Notes: a model not told the origin generated them from the letters alone. A stretch of DNA of 64,000 bases from G963676095 sp963676095 (GCA_963676095.1 OY781040.1:2480001-2544000); one strand, 5' to 3'. Positions 35,354-45,967 are shown, counted from the first letter of the stretch. Program-made: numbers and translations.

Positions 35354-38300
35354 ATGAAAAAAAATCACAAGTATGGGGTAAGCTACTTCCATGCTTTAAA
35401 AAAAACACTTTTGGTTATGCGAATAGCTTTTATCATCTCACTTGTTTGCATAATGCAGTCATTTGCAATAAATTCCTACACACAGAACTCTAAAATATCG
35501 ATCTCTGTCAAAGGGATGAAACTCGAAGACATCCTGACCCAAATAGAAAGCGAAACCAAATACCGTTTTGCCTATAATAAAGATGAAATTGATATGGACA
35601 AGATTTATTCTGTCAATATTCATGATGCTGAAATAAGAGAATTGCTGAATCAGCTTTTCTCAAAGGGAGATGTCAATTATACAATTATCGACCGGCAAAT
35701 TATACTTTCACCGGTCATCAGTCAAAGTCCCCTGGTCCAACAGAGGAGCCTGTCGGGAAAAGTGACTGACTCTTCCGGAGCCCCGCTTCCGGGTGTTACC
35801 GTTGTTGTAAAAGGGACGACCAAAGGAACGATTACCGATATTAACGGGAATTACAGCCTGACAGGGGTACCCGGAGATGCGGTACTTGTCTTTTCATTCG
35901 TAGGGATGAAAGAAGTGGAAGTGCCTTCAAAAGGAAAAGCGGTGCTCGATGTAGTCATGCAGGAAGAAACAATCGGGATCGAGGAAGTTGTTGCCGTTGG
36001 TTACGGGGTCCAGAAAAAAAGCGATGTAACCGGGGCAATAGTGAGTGTTGGCGAAACGGAACTAAAAGCCATGCCTGTTAAGGATGCCTTGCAGGCTATG
36101 CAGGGAAAAATGGCAGGAGTAGACATCACGACCAACCAGCGTCCCGGGGAGACCGGAGGTATAAAGATCAGAGGTGTCCGTTCGTTGAGCGCGGATCAGG
36201 ACCCATTATATGTTGTCGACGGGATGGTGATCCAGAACGGAGGGATTGACAACATAAATCCAAGCGACATAGAGTCCATCGATATTCTGAAAGACGCTTC
36301 GGCAACCGCTATCTACGGGTCGCGCGGAGCAAACGGTGTTATCCTGGTAACGACCAAGCATGGCAAAGAAGGGAAAGTCTCCCTGAATTATTCAGGATCG
36401 GTAACCATCGAAAAGATGTACGATGTTACTGAATACATGAACGCCCAGGAATGGCTGGATTATGCCCGTCTGGCCAAGTACAACATGGGTATTTATGCTT
36501 CGTCCACGCCAAATTATGATGCAGATTATGCCACATGGAGCTCAGTAACTGCATCATTCGCCAACATCGAAAAAGGGTGGTCAGATAACAACACGGTATG
36601 GAACGGCAGTAAAGCCGGAAACTTCGACTGGGGCAAATATGGCAAGCAAACAGGCATAACCACCGAACATACCCTGAGTATTTCAGGAGGTACGCAAAAG
36701 TTCCAGGGATATGGCTCGTTCGGGTACCTGAAGCAGGAAGGAACGATCAAAGACCAGTCATTCGAACGGTACACAGCCAAAACTACCTTTGAAGCTACAC
36801 CAATGACCTGGTTCAAAATGGGTACATCGACCAATATTTCCTGGGGTGACCAGGATTACGGCTACAGCTTTACCAAATCGACCACCGGGGCAGGCGACTA
36901 TTATTCAGCACTGAAGGCCATGTTGCCCTGGACTGTCCCCTATGATGAAAACGGGGACTACATCCGCAACCCGGCTGCCGGAGATACAAACATTATCAAC
37001 CCGATAAACGAAACCAAGTATAACACCAACGAACGTCAGACCCTCCGTGTTGCAGGAAGTATCTATGCTCAAATCGACGCCGGGGAACTTTGGCAACCGT
37101 TAAAAGGACTGAAATACCGAATCCAGTTTGGTCCTGAATTTAAGTATTACCGGATAGGTACCTTCAACGACGCCGAAGGGATAAACGGCGACGGGAATAA
37201 TATCGCTTCCTACAATAATTACCAAACGCGGGCCTGGACCCTGGATAACCTGGTTTATTACGACCGTACGATACACAACAATCATAAAATCAGCCTGACC
37301 CTGATGCAGTCGTCATCCAAATATCATTATGAATACTCCAAAATAACAGCCAATGTAGCCACTTCATCCGAACTGTGGTACAACCTGTCATCAAACGGAG
37401 ATATCAGCTCTTATGGCTCCGGATTGGAAGAAAAACAAATGGAATCGTATATGATGAGGGGCAACTACAGTTTCAAGGAAAAGTACCTGCTGACAGCTTC
37501 CATACGTTGGGACGGTGCTTCACAATTGGCTGAAGGCCATAAATGGGATACATTCACTGCTCTTGCCCTTGGGTGGCGTATCGAGCAGGAAAATTTCATG
37601 AAAAATGCCAACTGGATCAATGCATTGAAACTTCGTCTTGGTTACGGAATTACAGGGAACTCTGCGATCGATGCTTATGGAACAAAGGGGGCGCTTACTT
37701 CATTATATTATAACTGGGGAACAACCTCTTCATCATTAGGTTATGTAGCATCCGATCCATCACAGAAAGATCCTTCGAAGATGGCCAACGAGGACCTGGG
37801 CTGGGAGAAAACCACACAATATAACATTGGCCTGGACTATTCCCTTTTTGGAGGACGTATCAGTGGAAACCTTGACTTTTATAAAACAAAGACCAATGAC
37901 CTACTAATGGAGATGACTATTCCTTCCCTGACAGGTTATACATCCACTTATGCCAATGTCGGCAAAACAAAAGGCTGGGGGATCGACCTTCAACTGAATA
38001 CGATCAACATAAAAACTACCGATTTTAGCTGGTCGACCAACATTACCTGGTCAAAAGATAAAAACAAGATCTCGGAACTGGCCAATGGCAACACGGAAGA
38101 TCTCAGCAACCTATGGTTTGTTGGAAAGGGGATCCAGGTGTACTATGACTACATATACGACGGGATATGGAAAACAGACGAGACAGAAGAGGCCACCAAA
38201 TACGGACGTAAGCCAGGCCAAATCAAGGTGAAGGATCTTAATGACGACGGAGCAATTGATGCCAATAATGACAGGAAAATTGTTGGAAATAAACGTCCTG

Positions 38301-38776
38301 ATTGGTCCGGAGGCATAACGAATACCTTTGATTACAAAAATCTCGAGTTATCCTTCTTTATTTACACACGTTGGGGATCAACATTCAAAAGTGGGGCACT
38401 AACATTGGACGGACGGTATCAACAGCGTAAAATAGATTACTGGGTAGCCGGAACCAATGAAAATGCCAAATACTATTCACCCGGCTCCAATGGTGAAAGT
38501 GCCGACACATACAACTCTTCCATGAATTACCAGAACGGGTCGTTCATCAAACTGAGAAACATCAGCTTGGGCTATAACTTTAATAAAAAACAACTGAACC
38601 GGATCAGGGGGATCAGTTCCCTGAAAATCTATGCCCAATGCATGAACCCGGTAATGATCTATAGTAAATGCGACTATTTGGATACTGATCTTCTCAACTA
38701 CGACAACAACACAACTACTACCGGATCAACGACTACGACCAGAAGCCTGGTATTAGGAATTAATGTTGGATTTTAA
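35354..38776 (+). CDS. SusC/RagA-family TonB-dependent transporter with STN domain (locus 6)
   Basis: 1140 residues from the ATG at 35354; an upstream in-frame TTG at 35321 lacks support. An N-terminal extension and signal (LLVMRIAFIISLVCIMQSFA) precede an STN domain (ISISVKGMKLEDILTQIESE). A carboxypeptidase-regulatory-like domain (LSGKVTDSSGAPLPGVTVVV), the plug (PLYVVDGMVIQNGG, DASATAIYGSRGANGVILVT) and a barrel ending SLVLGINVGF follow. It pairs with the SusD 27 bp downstream. No enzyme is encoded in the same transcript. The convergent GH92 mannosidase just beyond the terminator suggests an alpha-mannoside substrate; that is inference. Confidence 0.93.
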   Translation: MKKNHKYGVSYFHALKKTLLVMRIAFIISLVCIMQSFAINSYTQNSKISISVKGMKLEDILTQIESETKYRFAYNKDEIDMDKIYSVNIHDAEIRELLNQLFSKGDVNYTIIDRQIILSPVISQSPLVQQRSLSGKVTDSSGAPLPGVTVVVKGTTKGTITDINGNYSLTGVPGDAVLVFSFVGMKEVEVPSKGKAVLDVVMQEETIGIEEVVAVGYGVQKKSDVTGAIVSVGETELKAMPVKDALQAMQGKMAGVDITTNQRPGETGGIKIRGVRSLSADQDPLYVVDGMVIQNGGIDNINPSDIESIDILKDASATAIYGSRGANGVILVTTKHGKEGKVSLNYSGSVTIEKMYDVTEYMNAQEWLDYARLAKYNMGIYASSTPNYDADYATWSSVTASFANIEKGWSDNNTVWNGSKAGNFDWGKYGKQTGITTEHTLSISGGTQKFQGYGSFGYLKQEGTIKDQSFERYTAKTTFEATPMTWFKMGTSTNISWGDQDYGYSFTKSTTGAGDYYSALKAMLPWTVPYDENGDYIRNPAAGDTNIINPINETKYNTNERQTLRVAGSIYAQIDAGELWQPLKGLKYRIQFGPEFKYYRIGTFNDAEGINGDGNNIASYNNYQTRAWTLDNLVYYDRTIHNNHKISLTLMQSSSKYHYEYSKITANVATSSELWYNLSSNGDISSYGSGLEEKQMESYMMRGNYSFKEKYLLTASIRWDGASQLAEGHKWDTFTALALGWRIEQENFMKNANWINALKLRLGYGITGNSAIDAYGTKGALTSLYYNWGTTSSSLGYVASDPSQKDPSKMANEDLGWEKTTQYNIGLDYSLFGGRISGNLDFYKTKTNDLLMEMTIPSLTGYTSTYANVGKTKGWGIDLQLNTINIKTTDFSWSTNITWSKDKNKISELANGNTEDLSNLWFVGKGIQVYYDYIYDGIWKTDETEEATKYGRKPGQIKVKDLNDDGAIDANNDRKIVGNKRPDWSGGITNTFDYKNLELSFFIYTRWGSTFKSGALTLDGRYQQRKIDYWVAGTNENAKYYSPGSNGESADTYNSSMNYQNGSFIKLRNISLGYNFNKKQLNRIRGISSLKIYAQCMNPVMIYSKCDYLDTDLLNYDNNTTTTGSTTTTRSLVLGINVGF

Positions 38777-38803
38777 CTTGGGATAATTTGAAAATATAAA
38801 CAG

Positions 38804-40861
38804 ATGAAAACAAATAAAATAATACTGGCAGTTGTGACCGCAGGCATATTAAGTATGGCTGTCATTTCCTGCAGCAAGGATTTTCTGGATGAAGAACTCA
38901 CGACAACCTATAGTACAGATCGTTTTATGACTCAGGATGGACTTGACGAACTGGTTACCGGGACCTATCAAAAACTGAAATTTAAATTCAACTATATCTG
39001 GGGGATCGAGATGTTTAACCTGGGCGTGGATGAATTCACGGATGCAAACAATTCCATTCCAAGCTTCAATTGTTACAGTTCCGACCTGAATTCATCCGAG
39101 ACAGGGGCCAACCAACCCCTGTGGGATAACATGTACGGAGGTATCGAATCGGCCAACACGTTAATACAGAACATCCCCCTTTATTATGACCAAAGCAGTT
39201 CGACCTACAACACGCGATTGGGCGAAGCTTATTTCCTGCGGGGGTTCTTTTACCTGCAATTAGTTGTCCAATACGGCGGCGTTCCCTTGAAATTAACCCC
39301 TTCAACCAGCGTTGAAACTTATTTCACCAGGGCATCGGAGGAAGAGTGCTTTACACAGATTATCTCGGACCTGAGAAATGCTTACAGCCTTTTACCCACT
39401 TCACCGGAAGCGACAGGACGTATTACCAGATATGCAGCCGCCCATTACCTGGCAAAAGCTCACCTCGCAAGGGCCAGCGAATTATATGACGACTGGAATA
39501 CTTCCTATATCAACGGGGACCTCGATTCTGTTATTTTATATGCATCAGAGGTGGTGGCTGCACATCCGCTCTGTGATGACTACGTTAATCTGTGGGATTA
39601 CCAGGAAGCCAATGGCAATAACGAAAATGTTTCAGAGGTCGTTCTTGCCGCCCAGTTTTCTGACGACCAAACCACTTGGGGCCGTTACGGAAACCAGATG
39701 CACCTCTATTATCCGTCTGTTTACCAGGATATCGCCGGGACCAAACGGGATATCTCAGGAGACCGGGAGTTTTCCTATGCCCGGGCTACGAACTATACAC
39801 TGGATGTTTACGACAGGATAAATGACTCCCGTTTCTGGAAGTCGTTCATTACCTGTTATGGATGTAATTATACAGCCGGCGCCCCAAGCTGGACCGAATC
39901 CAATGCCCCGACAGCGGACCTGATCGGGACAAAACGGTTCTCTGGGGGAGAGCTTGCCATTAAATATATCGTGAACAATGCAGGGGACAGTCGTTACACT
40001 GCCGTTACAAACGATGCTACCGGGGTCAAAAAAGATGGCGTCATGCAAAACACCCACACTTTTGTCCGTTATTTCGATGGGGAATCTCAGGCATGGGTCG
40101 GAAAACACGGGAACAACGGCTATTACGGCGTACAAAAACGTTCCGTTGCCCTGTCTAAATTCCGCGATGGCTACCGGGTTTCCATCTCATCCCAGTTTGG
40201 CACCCGCGATGCGATCCTGGCACGTTCAGCCGAAGATGTCCTGATGGTCGCCGAGGCTTACATCCGGCAAGGGGAAGCACAATATTCCAATGCGGTTACC
40301 TGGTTTAACAAATTGAGGGACCGCGCTGCTTACCAGGATGGAGAAGACCGCACGGTGAATGTTGATGGAGGACAGTCCTATAAAAATAATTCGTACTGTG
40401 AAGGAATCGGCGGAGGCTATTCCTCTGACGGGGCTATTTACTGGGATAAAAATACCTACTATGAATCGAACAGCGATATGGATGAAACAACGGCATCGAC
40501 TGCATCGGAGATGCACCTCAACTCGGTCGACGACATCTACAATTCGACTGTCGATTCTCCGATATATGAAGCGCTTGATTGTACCAGCAACGCTGAAAAA
40601 ATGATGTGCTTCCTGCTGAACGAACGTACCCGCGAATTATGCGGAGAAACCTTGAGGTGGGAAGACCTTGCGCGTACCAAGACCCTGGAATCGAGATGGA
40701 AAACATTTAATGACGGCTACGTGAGGGGTAATACGGCATTTAGTGCATCAACGCATTACCTTCGGCCTATCCCCCAGTCATTCCTGGATGCCATTACCGA
40801 CGAGAGCGGCAGTGCTTTGACCAGCGAAGAAAAAGAAGCCATGCAGAATCCGGGTTATTAA
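38804..40861 (+). CDS. SusD/RagB-family surface glycan-binding lipoprotein (locus 6)
   Basis: A 685-residue lipoprotein, longer than the usual ~500-600. The signal and lipobox are GILSMAVISCSK (Cys ~23). Landmarks are YSTDRFMTQDGLDELVTGTY, LGEAYFLRGFFYLQLVVQYGGVPL, ITRYAAAHYLAKAHLARASE, and a C-terminal FLLNERTRELCGETLRWEDL leading into YLRPIPQSFLDAI. It would hold the polysaccharide or glycan fragment over the SusC barrel. A strong intrinsic terminator follows within 30 bp of the stop, closing the transcription unit. Confidence 0.92.
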   Translation: MKTNKIILAVVTAGILSMAVISCSKDFLDEELTTTYSTDRFMTQDGLDELVTGTYQKLKFKFNYIWGIEMFNLGVDEFTDANNSIPSFNCYSSDLNSSETGANQPLWDNMYGGIESANTLIQNIPLYYDQSSSTYNTRLGEAYFLRGFFYLQLVVQYGGVPLKLTPSTSVETYFTRASEEECFTQIISDLRNAYSLLPTSPEATGRITRYAAAHYLAKAHLARASELYDDWNTSYINGDLDSVILYASEVVAAHPLCDDYVNLWDYQEANGNNENVSEVVLAAQFSDDQTTWGRYGNQMHLYYPSVYQDIAGTKRDISGDREFSYARATNYTLDVYDRINDSRFWKSFITCYGCNYTAGAPSWTESNAPTADLIGTKRFSGGELAIKYIVNNAGDSRYTAVTNDATGVKKDGVMQNTHTFVRYFDGESQAWVGKHGNNGYYGVQKRSVALSKFRDGYRVSISSQFGTRDAILARSAEDVLMVAEAYIRQGEAQYSNAVTWFNKLRDRAAYQDGEDRTVNVDGGQSYKNNSYCEGIGGGYSSDGAIYWDKNTYYESNSDMDETTASTASEMHLNSVDDIYNSTVDSPIYEALDCTSNAEKMMCFLLNERTRELCGETLRWEDLARTKTLESRWKTFNDGYVRGNTAFSASTHYLRPIPQSFLDAITDESGSALTSEEKEAMQNPGY

Positions 40862-40888
40862 AAAGACGGTCTGCTGCCTAAAATGCAG

Positions 40889-40926
40889 GAGAGGGGACCA
40901 GCAAGTCTGGTACCCCTCTCTTTTTC
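40889..40926 (+). terminator. Intrinsic terminator after the locus 6 susD
   Basis: GAGAGGGG (40889-40896) pairs with CCCCTCTC (40913-40920), with an extra inner CCAG/CTGG pairing, followed directly by TTTTT (40921-40925). This is the clearest rho-independent terminator in the window. Confidence 0.88.
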
Positions 40927-40983
40927 TACGATGATGACTGTTTCTTGCCTCAACGACAAATTCTTTTCCGCCTGCATAACTAT

Positions 40984-43251
40984 CTATAAAACCGACTTCG
41001 GCCGGTCTTCTTCAGAGGTAGCAAAATCATAATCCGGTTTATCGCCCATAACAAATTTCAGCACCCCGCCAGCAACAACATCTTCATGGCTGATATAGCT
41101 TTTCGTATATGGTTTACCGTTTAACGAGGCCGACTGAATATAAATATTTTTTGGTCCGTTGTTTTCCGCTTCGACAGTGAATGTTTTTCCTTGAGGAAGA
41201 TTAAGTACGACCTTATCAAAGCGGGGACTGCCGAACACATAAATACCTCCCGACGGGCTTACCGGGTAAAGTCCCATCGAGGACATGACATACCAGGCCG
41301 ACATTTGCCCGCAATCTTCATTACCAATCAGTCCGTCCGGTTTATCGGTATAGAATTCATCAAGGATTTGCCGGACTCTCGCTGCGGTTTTCCATTGTTC
41401 TCCGGCGTAGGCGTAAAGATAGGCAATGTGATGGCTTGGTTCGTTTCCATGAGCATACTGACCGATCAAGCCGGAAATATCGGCAGGAGCATCAGGTCCC
41501 ATATCACCGGAAACAACAAAAAATGAATCAAGTTTTGCCGTGAATTCCTTGTCCCCGCCAAAAAGAGCGATTAACCCCTGTGGATCCTGAGGCGCGAAGA
41601 ACGTATATTGCCATCCATTCCCTTCGGTAAAATCGCGCCACCCGTTATGAGAAGGCAATACCGGATTATAAGGAGTCCTCCATGATCCATCAGCCATTTT
41701 TGGGCGAATAAACTTAATCTCCGGATCAAAATACTGTTTATAATAATTTCCCCTCTTCGAGAAATATTCAAAATCATCTGTTTTCCCCATTTTCCTGGCC
41801 ATCTGTGCGATACTCCAGTCGTCCACGGAATATTCCATGGCTATTGATGTCGCCTCACGGACGCTGTCGCAGGGAATATATCCCTTCGACATAACATAAG
41901 GCACAGCATTCTGCTCCGGATAAGTCGCCGAACTCTTCAACGCATTAAATGCTTCTTCTGCATCGAAACCTTTAAAACCTTTCAGATAAGCATCGACAAT
42001 CACGGGAACAGCGCTATAACCAGGCATGCAATTGGTCTCGTCTCCCACCAGAGGCCATACAGGCAGTTTACCCTGCTGTTTAAAAATGCCAAGCATCGAG
42101 TTGACCATGTCGTCCACACGTTCAGGCTGGGTAAGGATCAGAAGCTCGTTTTCAGTGCGGTAAGTGTCCCACAATGAAAAAGTGGTATAGTTATTAAACT
42201 TATTTCCTGTATAAACCAGCTTATCATGTCCTCTGAAGTCAAGATTATGATCATTAAACAAAGCCGGAGCAATCATCGTATGAAACAAAGCAGTATAAAA
42301 AGTACTGCGGGCCGCATCGTCACCGGTTGTCATATCGATCTTTGAAAGTTCTTTGTTCCACTGATCATGGGCCTGTTTCACGACACCATCAAAATCCCAT
42401 CCCGGGATTTCCGCATTAATGTTAGCCAGGGCATTCTCACTGCTAACCGGTGATATGCCAACCTTCAGCATCAGTTCGTGCGGCGCCTTGTCGAATGAAA
42501 GTATCCCCTTTACCCCTGTTCCTTTCAATTCGGTACCTTCTTTGGGATCATTGTCGTCATAAACAGAAAGATGCACAGGGACATTGCTTTTCAATGCAAA
42601 ATATAACCGCTGGTCGGGAGACCATCCGTGGGAAAAACGGTAACCTTCGATGGTATTTTCATCGATCTGCTTCAAATAAGTATCATACGACTGATCTCCG
42701 TTTCCCTCTTTCAGATCGATCACCACATGTTCCTCGTTATTTCCTTCAGGAAAAGTATATTTGTGCATACCGACGCGCTCGGTGGCCGTAAGTTCTGCCT
42801 TGATGCTGTATTTATCAAGCAAAAGCGAATAATAACCAGGTTTTGCAACTTCATTTTTGTGACTGTAAAGGGAAGCATATCCGTTACTGATATCATTTTG
42901 CTCTCCCCGGTTGGTCTGGATCTTACCAGTGGTAGGCATAATCAGCACATCTCCCAGATCGGCACACCCGGTACCGCTCAGATGGGTATGTGAGAAACCG
43001 ATGACGATACTGTCAGAATAGTGATAGCCGGAACACCAGTCCCATCCTTTATGGATATTGTTCGGTCCCAGCTGTACAGCGCCAAACGGGACACTTGCTC
43101 CTACAAATACATGCCCATGCCCTCCTGATCCGATAAACGGATCAACATAAGCCGTGTAATCGACCGTATCTTTTTGTGAAGGGCTGCAGGCAGTCAGTCC
43201 AATAAATACTACTGCTACAATCTTAATCAGGTGTTTCTTTTTAATACTCAT
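40984..43251 (-). CDS. GH92-family alpha-mannosidase, lipoprotein
   Basis: A 755-residue enzyme with a lipoprotein signal (VFIGLTAC, Cys ~22). An N-terminal beta-sandwich (~30-270) opens with YVDPFIGSGGHGHVFVGASV, and a catalytic (alpha/alpha)6 domain follows. GH92 landmarks include GWDWCSGYHYSDSIVIGFSH near the start, FTEGNGWQYTFFAPQD (catalytic-acid glutamate region) and GNEDCGQMSAWYVMSSMGLY (catalytic-base aspartate region). GH92 enzymes are Ca2+-dependent exo-alpha-mannosidases that trim N-glycan or yeast-mannan alpha-mannose with inversion. Lipidation places it in the envelope. It converges with the locus 6 susD and may be co-expressed with the TIM-barrel gene upstream on the same strand. 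Confidence 0.92.
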   Translation of the reverse strand: MSIKKKHLIKIVAVVFIGLTACSPSQKDTVDYTAYVDPFIGSGGHGHVFVGASVPFGAVQLGPNNIHKGWDWCSGYHYSDSIVIGFSHTHLSGTGCADLGDVLIMPTTGKIQTNRGEQNDISNGYASLYSHKNEVAKPGYYSLLLDKYSIKAELTATERVGMHKYTFPEGNNEEHVVIDLKEGNGDQSYDTYLKQIDENTIEGYRFSHGWSPDQRLYFALKSNVPVHLSVYDDNDPKEGTELKGTGVKGILSFDKAPHELMLKVGISPVSSENALANINAEIPGWDFDGVVKQAHDQWNKELSKIDMTTGDDAARSTFYTALFHTMIAPALFNDHNLDFRGHDKLVYTGNKFNNYTTFSLWDTYRTENELLILTQPERVDDMVNSMLGIFKQQGKLPVWPLVGDETNCMPGYSAVPVIVDAYLKGFKGFDAEEAFNALKSSATYPEQNAVPYVMSKGYIPCDSVREATSIAMEYSVDDWSIAQMARKMGKTDDFEYFSKRGNYYKQYFDPEIKFIRPKMADGSWRTPYNPVLPSHNGWRDFTEGNGWQYTFFAPQDPQGLIALFGGDKEFTAKLDSFFVVSGDMGPDAPADISGLIGQYAHGNEPSHHIAYLYAYAGEQWKTAARVRQILDEFYTDKPDGLIGNEDCGQMSAWYVMSSMGLYPVSPSGGIYVFGSPRFDKVVLNLPQGKTFTVEAENNGPKNIYIQSASLNGKPYTKSYISHEDVVAGGVLKFVMGDKPDYDFATSEEDRPKSVL

Positions 43252-43438
43252 AAAATTACTATTAGTTGGTAAGGTTTATAATTGTCATAATAGTTTGGAC
43301 TGGCGTAAAGGTACATTTAATCTGCCATTTATTGTAATGTTATTTTCTTTGAATTAACTTCTGTTCTGACTCGTTCCATTTGATTTAGGTTTTGTTCGGA
43401 ACTTATTATTTCTTCAAAATTACATTATCCCGGCGTTT

Positions 43439-45889
43439 TTATTTCAGTGAACCCTCAATTTTTTCACCGGGCCCGATGGCCTTCATCTCGATTTTTACTT
43501 TTGAAGATGCTTCACTGGAAAAGACAGCCTCAAAACTGATCAGGTTTTTCCCCTGATCGAGGAGAAACGACCTGGCATCTTCCTTGATCTCCCTGATCAA
43601 ATTCCAGTTCCGGTCGTACAGCAAAAGTCGCCCTGATCCGTCAGATTTCAGGTACTGGGATTGCTCCATTTCTACCGGAATCTCGATCTCATCATTGTTA
43701 TTTATCCCTATCCGGAGGGTATTTACCGGGGAAACGCTACCATTTTCTCCCGGTAAAAGACGGATGATAAACTGTAATGGCTGAGCGACATAAGGGTTAA
43801 CAAATTCATAACTTTCAGGCACCGGTTCCCCGGGCTGTCGAATCTTCTGGTTATAAATATACCGGCTTATCCGGTAAGGATACAACATCCACTCCGCGGC
43901 CGTTGATCCTTCTTCCAGATGAAACTCATTATTGATGTTTTCCATCCTTTTCTTTTGGTTTACCGTGAAAGCACCGGATATCCGGGCCGTTTCCCATTGC
44001 CTGATCTTGTTAAAAATGGCATCTCCCTCACCGTTGCGCTTTGCCGATTCCAGATTCACACAAAAAGCAAAACCGGCATCGAAGCCTGCGGCCCGGGCCA
44101 GCAGCCATTCCAAGTCCTCGATGCTTGTCTCGTCGGTCATCTTGAACCACCCCAGCATGCTCGGTATGTAATTTCTCCGGAAAAAGTCCTGGTTCTTTAG
44201 CCGCTGCCGGGTCTGGCTCTCCCGGAAACCGGCGTACCACGGCTCACCCCAGTTGTACCTCGTGTTGATGTGCCAGTTATAGTGATTGGGTTTGCTCGCA
44301 TCGTCGATCACGTTGTTCTTTAATGCCGGGATGAGCCGGTCATACCACGTCTTCACGAACAACTGGCAGCCGTATTCTCCCATCCCCGTAGACCAGTTCC
44401 CCTCCAATCCGTCGAACGAGGTCTGCCTCACGCCCGTGTAGTTGAAAAAATCGGCCAGCCTCCCGGCAACCTCTTCCGTCAGTTCACTGTTAGTCAGAAA
44501 CGTCTTGTATCCGTGATCCATCAGCTTGGCAATCGTATCCCCTGCGGCGTGGTCACACGCCCTGGTCCCAAAAGCACCCCGCGTGCAACTTTGCAGTGTC
44601 CATGGAGCTGTTCCCGAGACTTCCCTGTACCGGATGATCTCATTACCGATTACCACCGCGTGAAGCGTATTGTTCTTCATCTGGTTAAAGTACACCGGCG
44701 ACACAATCCGGATTTCCGTGTCTTTACTATCAATGTTTCCGGCCAGCACTGAGGAACCGACTTTCGCCAGACGCTTGTCGGGCACCGGTGTTACATATGG
44801 ATCGTTGGTTGTGATAAAATTCGAAAGCATGTGAACCCCCAAATAAATTCCCTCCTTCTCCGCTTTGGTTACATCTGCCTTCATACTCTCCCAGTTCCGA
44901 GGAAAACATTCCCTTTTCAGATTGAAATGCCCCCACGTCTCAAACGGATCACCGTGATACAGATACTTAAAACCTACCTTTCGTGTAAGAGCCAAGGCTT
45001 CATTAATCGTGTTCTCATCAAAATCAATGATCAAATAAGATGATGTTGCTTCCGGTGATATTTTACTCCATACCCCGTCCAACATTGGATGAGGAAGGCC
45101 TTCTCTAAGTTCTATTCCACCGATCACCTCCAGTACCTTTCCGGTCGGACACCCGAACAGGGCTATTTTCGATCCAACCACTCCCCCGTCTTTAAAGGGA
45201 GGGGCTACATAATAATCATGACCCCAGTTTGTGATCACCCGCTCGCGGCTCCTGTCCCGGCAATAGGCCTGGATTACACTGCCATAACTCTCCGGTTTTG
45301 CCGTTTGTCCCCGGTATGTACGCCCGGCCCGCCAGGGTTCATCGCTGTTAACCAGGCTACTTTCTGCTATGTCAATTGATGGTTCAATGTCGCTCTCATC
45401 CGAAGGGTAACCGCCAAGAGTCTTAATGTTCAGTGCCTGGATCCCAATAGCAAAATCCTGATTTCTGACTACTCCCACCGTTTCACCAATCGTCTCGCTG
45501 ATGGTGGTTGGGTATGGCCCCCAAACTACCAGCTCTACTTTTTTTAGCGGTGTGATTCTTACAAGTTCAAAGGTCAGGTAACTTTTCCGGTTAACTACTT
45601 TTACCCGGGCTTCAACCTGGTTTTTTTCAAAACAGAGAACAAGCTGGTCCCCTTCTGTCTTCATGGACGAAGGCGATTCATACTCCCCGTTGCAACGGAT
45701 GCTCAACAGGGGGGCTGACTGCCCCTGATACAGATAATCCTTCTGACCGGCCCTGTCGTACAGGCTTTCCAGCATCCCTTTCCCGTCAAGGGAAACTCGC
45801 ATCGTCTCCGTTTCATATACCAATGGTTTATCTGCGGCAAAACCTGGGAACCAGATTAAGCTTATAGTCAAAAAAAATAATAACTTCAT
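43439..45889 (-). CDS. Secreted TIM-barrel-like putative glycosidase of unrecognised family with an inserted beta domain
   Basis: An 816-residue secreted protein with a Sec signal ending near FPGFAA (residue ~19). I do not recognise an exact family. The N-terminal ~270 residues look like a beta-sandwich. From ~290 (LALTRKVGFKYLYHGDPFET) to ~640 the pattern suits a (beta/alpha)8 barrel, with RQTSFDGLEGNWSTGMGEYG offering acidic candidates. The C-terminal ~170 residues look like another beta domain. Inside the barrel region (~370-455) is GNEIIRYREV...TRGAFGTRACDHAAGDTI, a motif better known from phage tail proteins. It follows susD of locus 7 by 128 bp on the same strand, so it is probably the catabolic enzyme of that locus. 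Confidence 0.6.
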   Translation of the reverse strand: MKLLFFLTISLIWFPGFAADKPLVYETETMRVSLDGKGMLESLYDRAGQKDYLYQGQSAPLLSIRCNGEYESPSSMKTEGDQLVLCFEKNQVEARVKVVNRKSYLTFELVRITPLKKVELVVWGPYPTTISETIGETVGVVRNQDFAIGIQALNIKTLGGYPSDESDIEPSIDIAESSLVNSDEPWRAGRTYRGQTAKPESYGSVIQAYCRDRSRERVITNWGHDYYVAPPFKDGGVVGSKIALFGCPTGKVLEVIGGIELREGLPHPMLDGVWSKISPEATSSYLIIDFDENTINEALALTRKVGFKYLYHGDPFETWGHFNLKRECFPRNWESMKADVTKAEKEGIYLGVHMLSNFITTNDPYVTPVPDKRLAKVGSSVLAGNIDSKDTEIRIVSPVYFNQMKNNTLHAVVIGNEIIRYREVSGTAPWTLQSCTRGAFGTRACDHAAGDTIAKLMDHGYKTFLTNSELTEEVAGRLADFFNYTGVRQTSFDGLEGNWSTGMGEYGCQLFVKTWYDRLIPALKNNVIDDASKPNHYNWHINTRYNWGEPWYAGFRESQTRQRLKNQDFFRRNYIPSMLGWFKMTDETSIEDLEWLLARAAGFDAGFAFCVNLESAKRNGEGDAIFNKIRQWETARISGAFTVNQKKRMENINNEFHLEEGSTAAEWMLYPYRISRYIYNQKIRQPGEPVPESYEFVNPYVAQPLQFIIRLLPGENGSVSPVNTLRIGINNNDEIEIPVEMEQSQYLKSDGSGRLLLYDRNWNLIREIKEDARSFLLDQGKNLISFEAVFSSEASSKVKIEMKAIGPGEKIEGSLK

Positions 45890-45932
45890 TTTTAATATTT
45901 TATCGTTTCAACCGACTCCGGACATCATAAAA

Positions 45933-45967
45933 GAACCAGCCAGAATCACGAGAATCCCGGCTGGTTC
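45933..45967 (-). other. Stem-loop between locus 7 susD and the TIM-barrel gene
   Basis: GAACCAGCC (45933-45941) pairs with GGCTGGTTC (45959-45967) as a perfect 9-bp stem with a 17-nt loop. It lies in the 128-bp susD-enzyme gap. No long U-tract follows on the minus strand. Confidence 0.65.
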
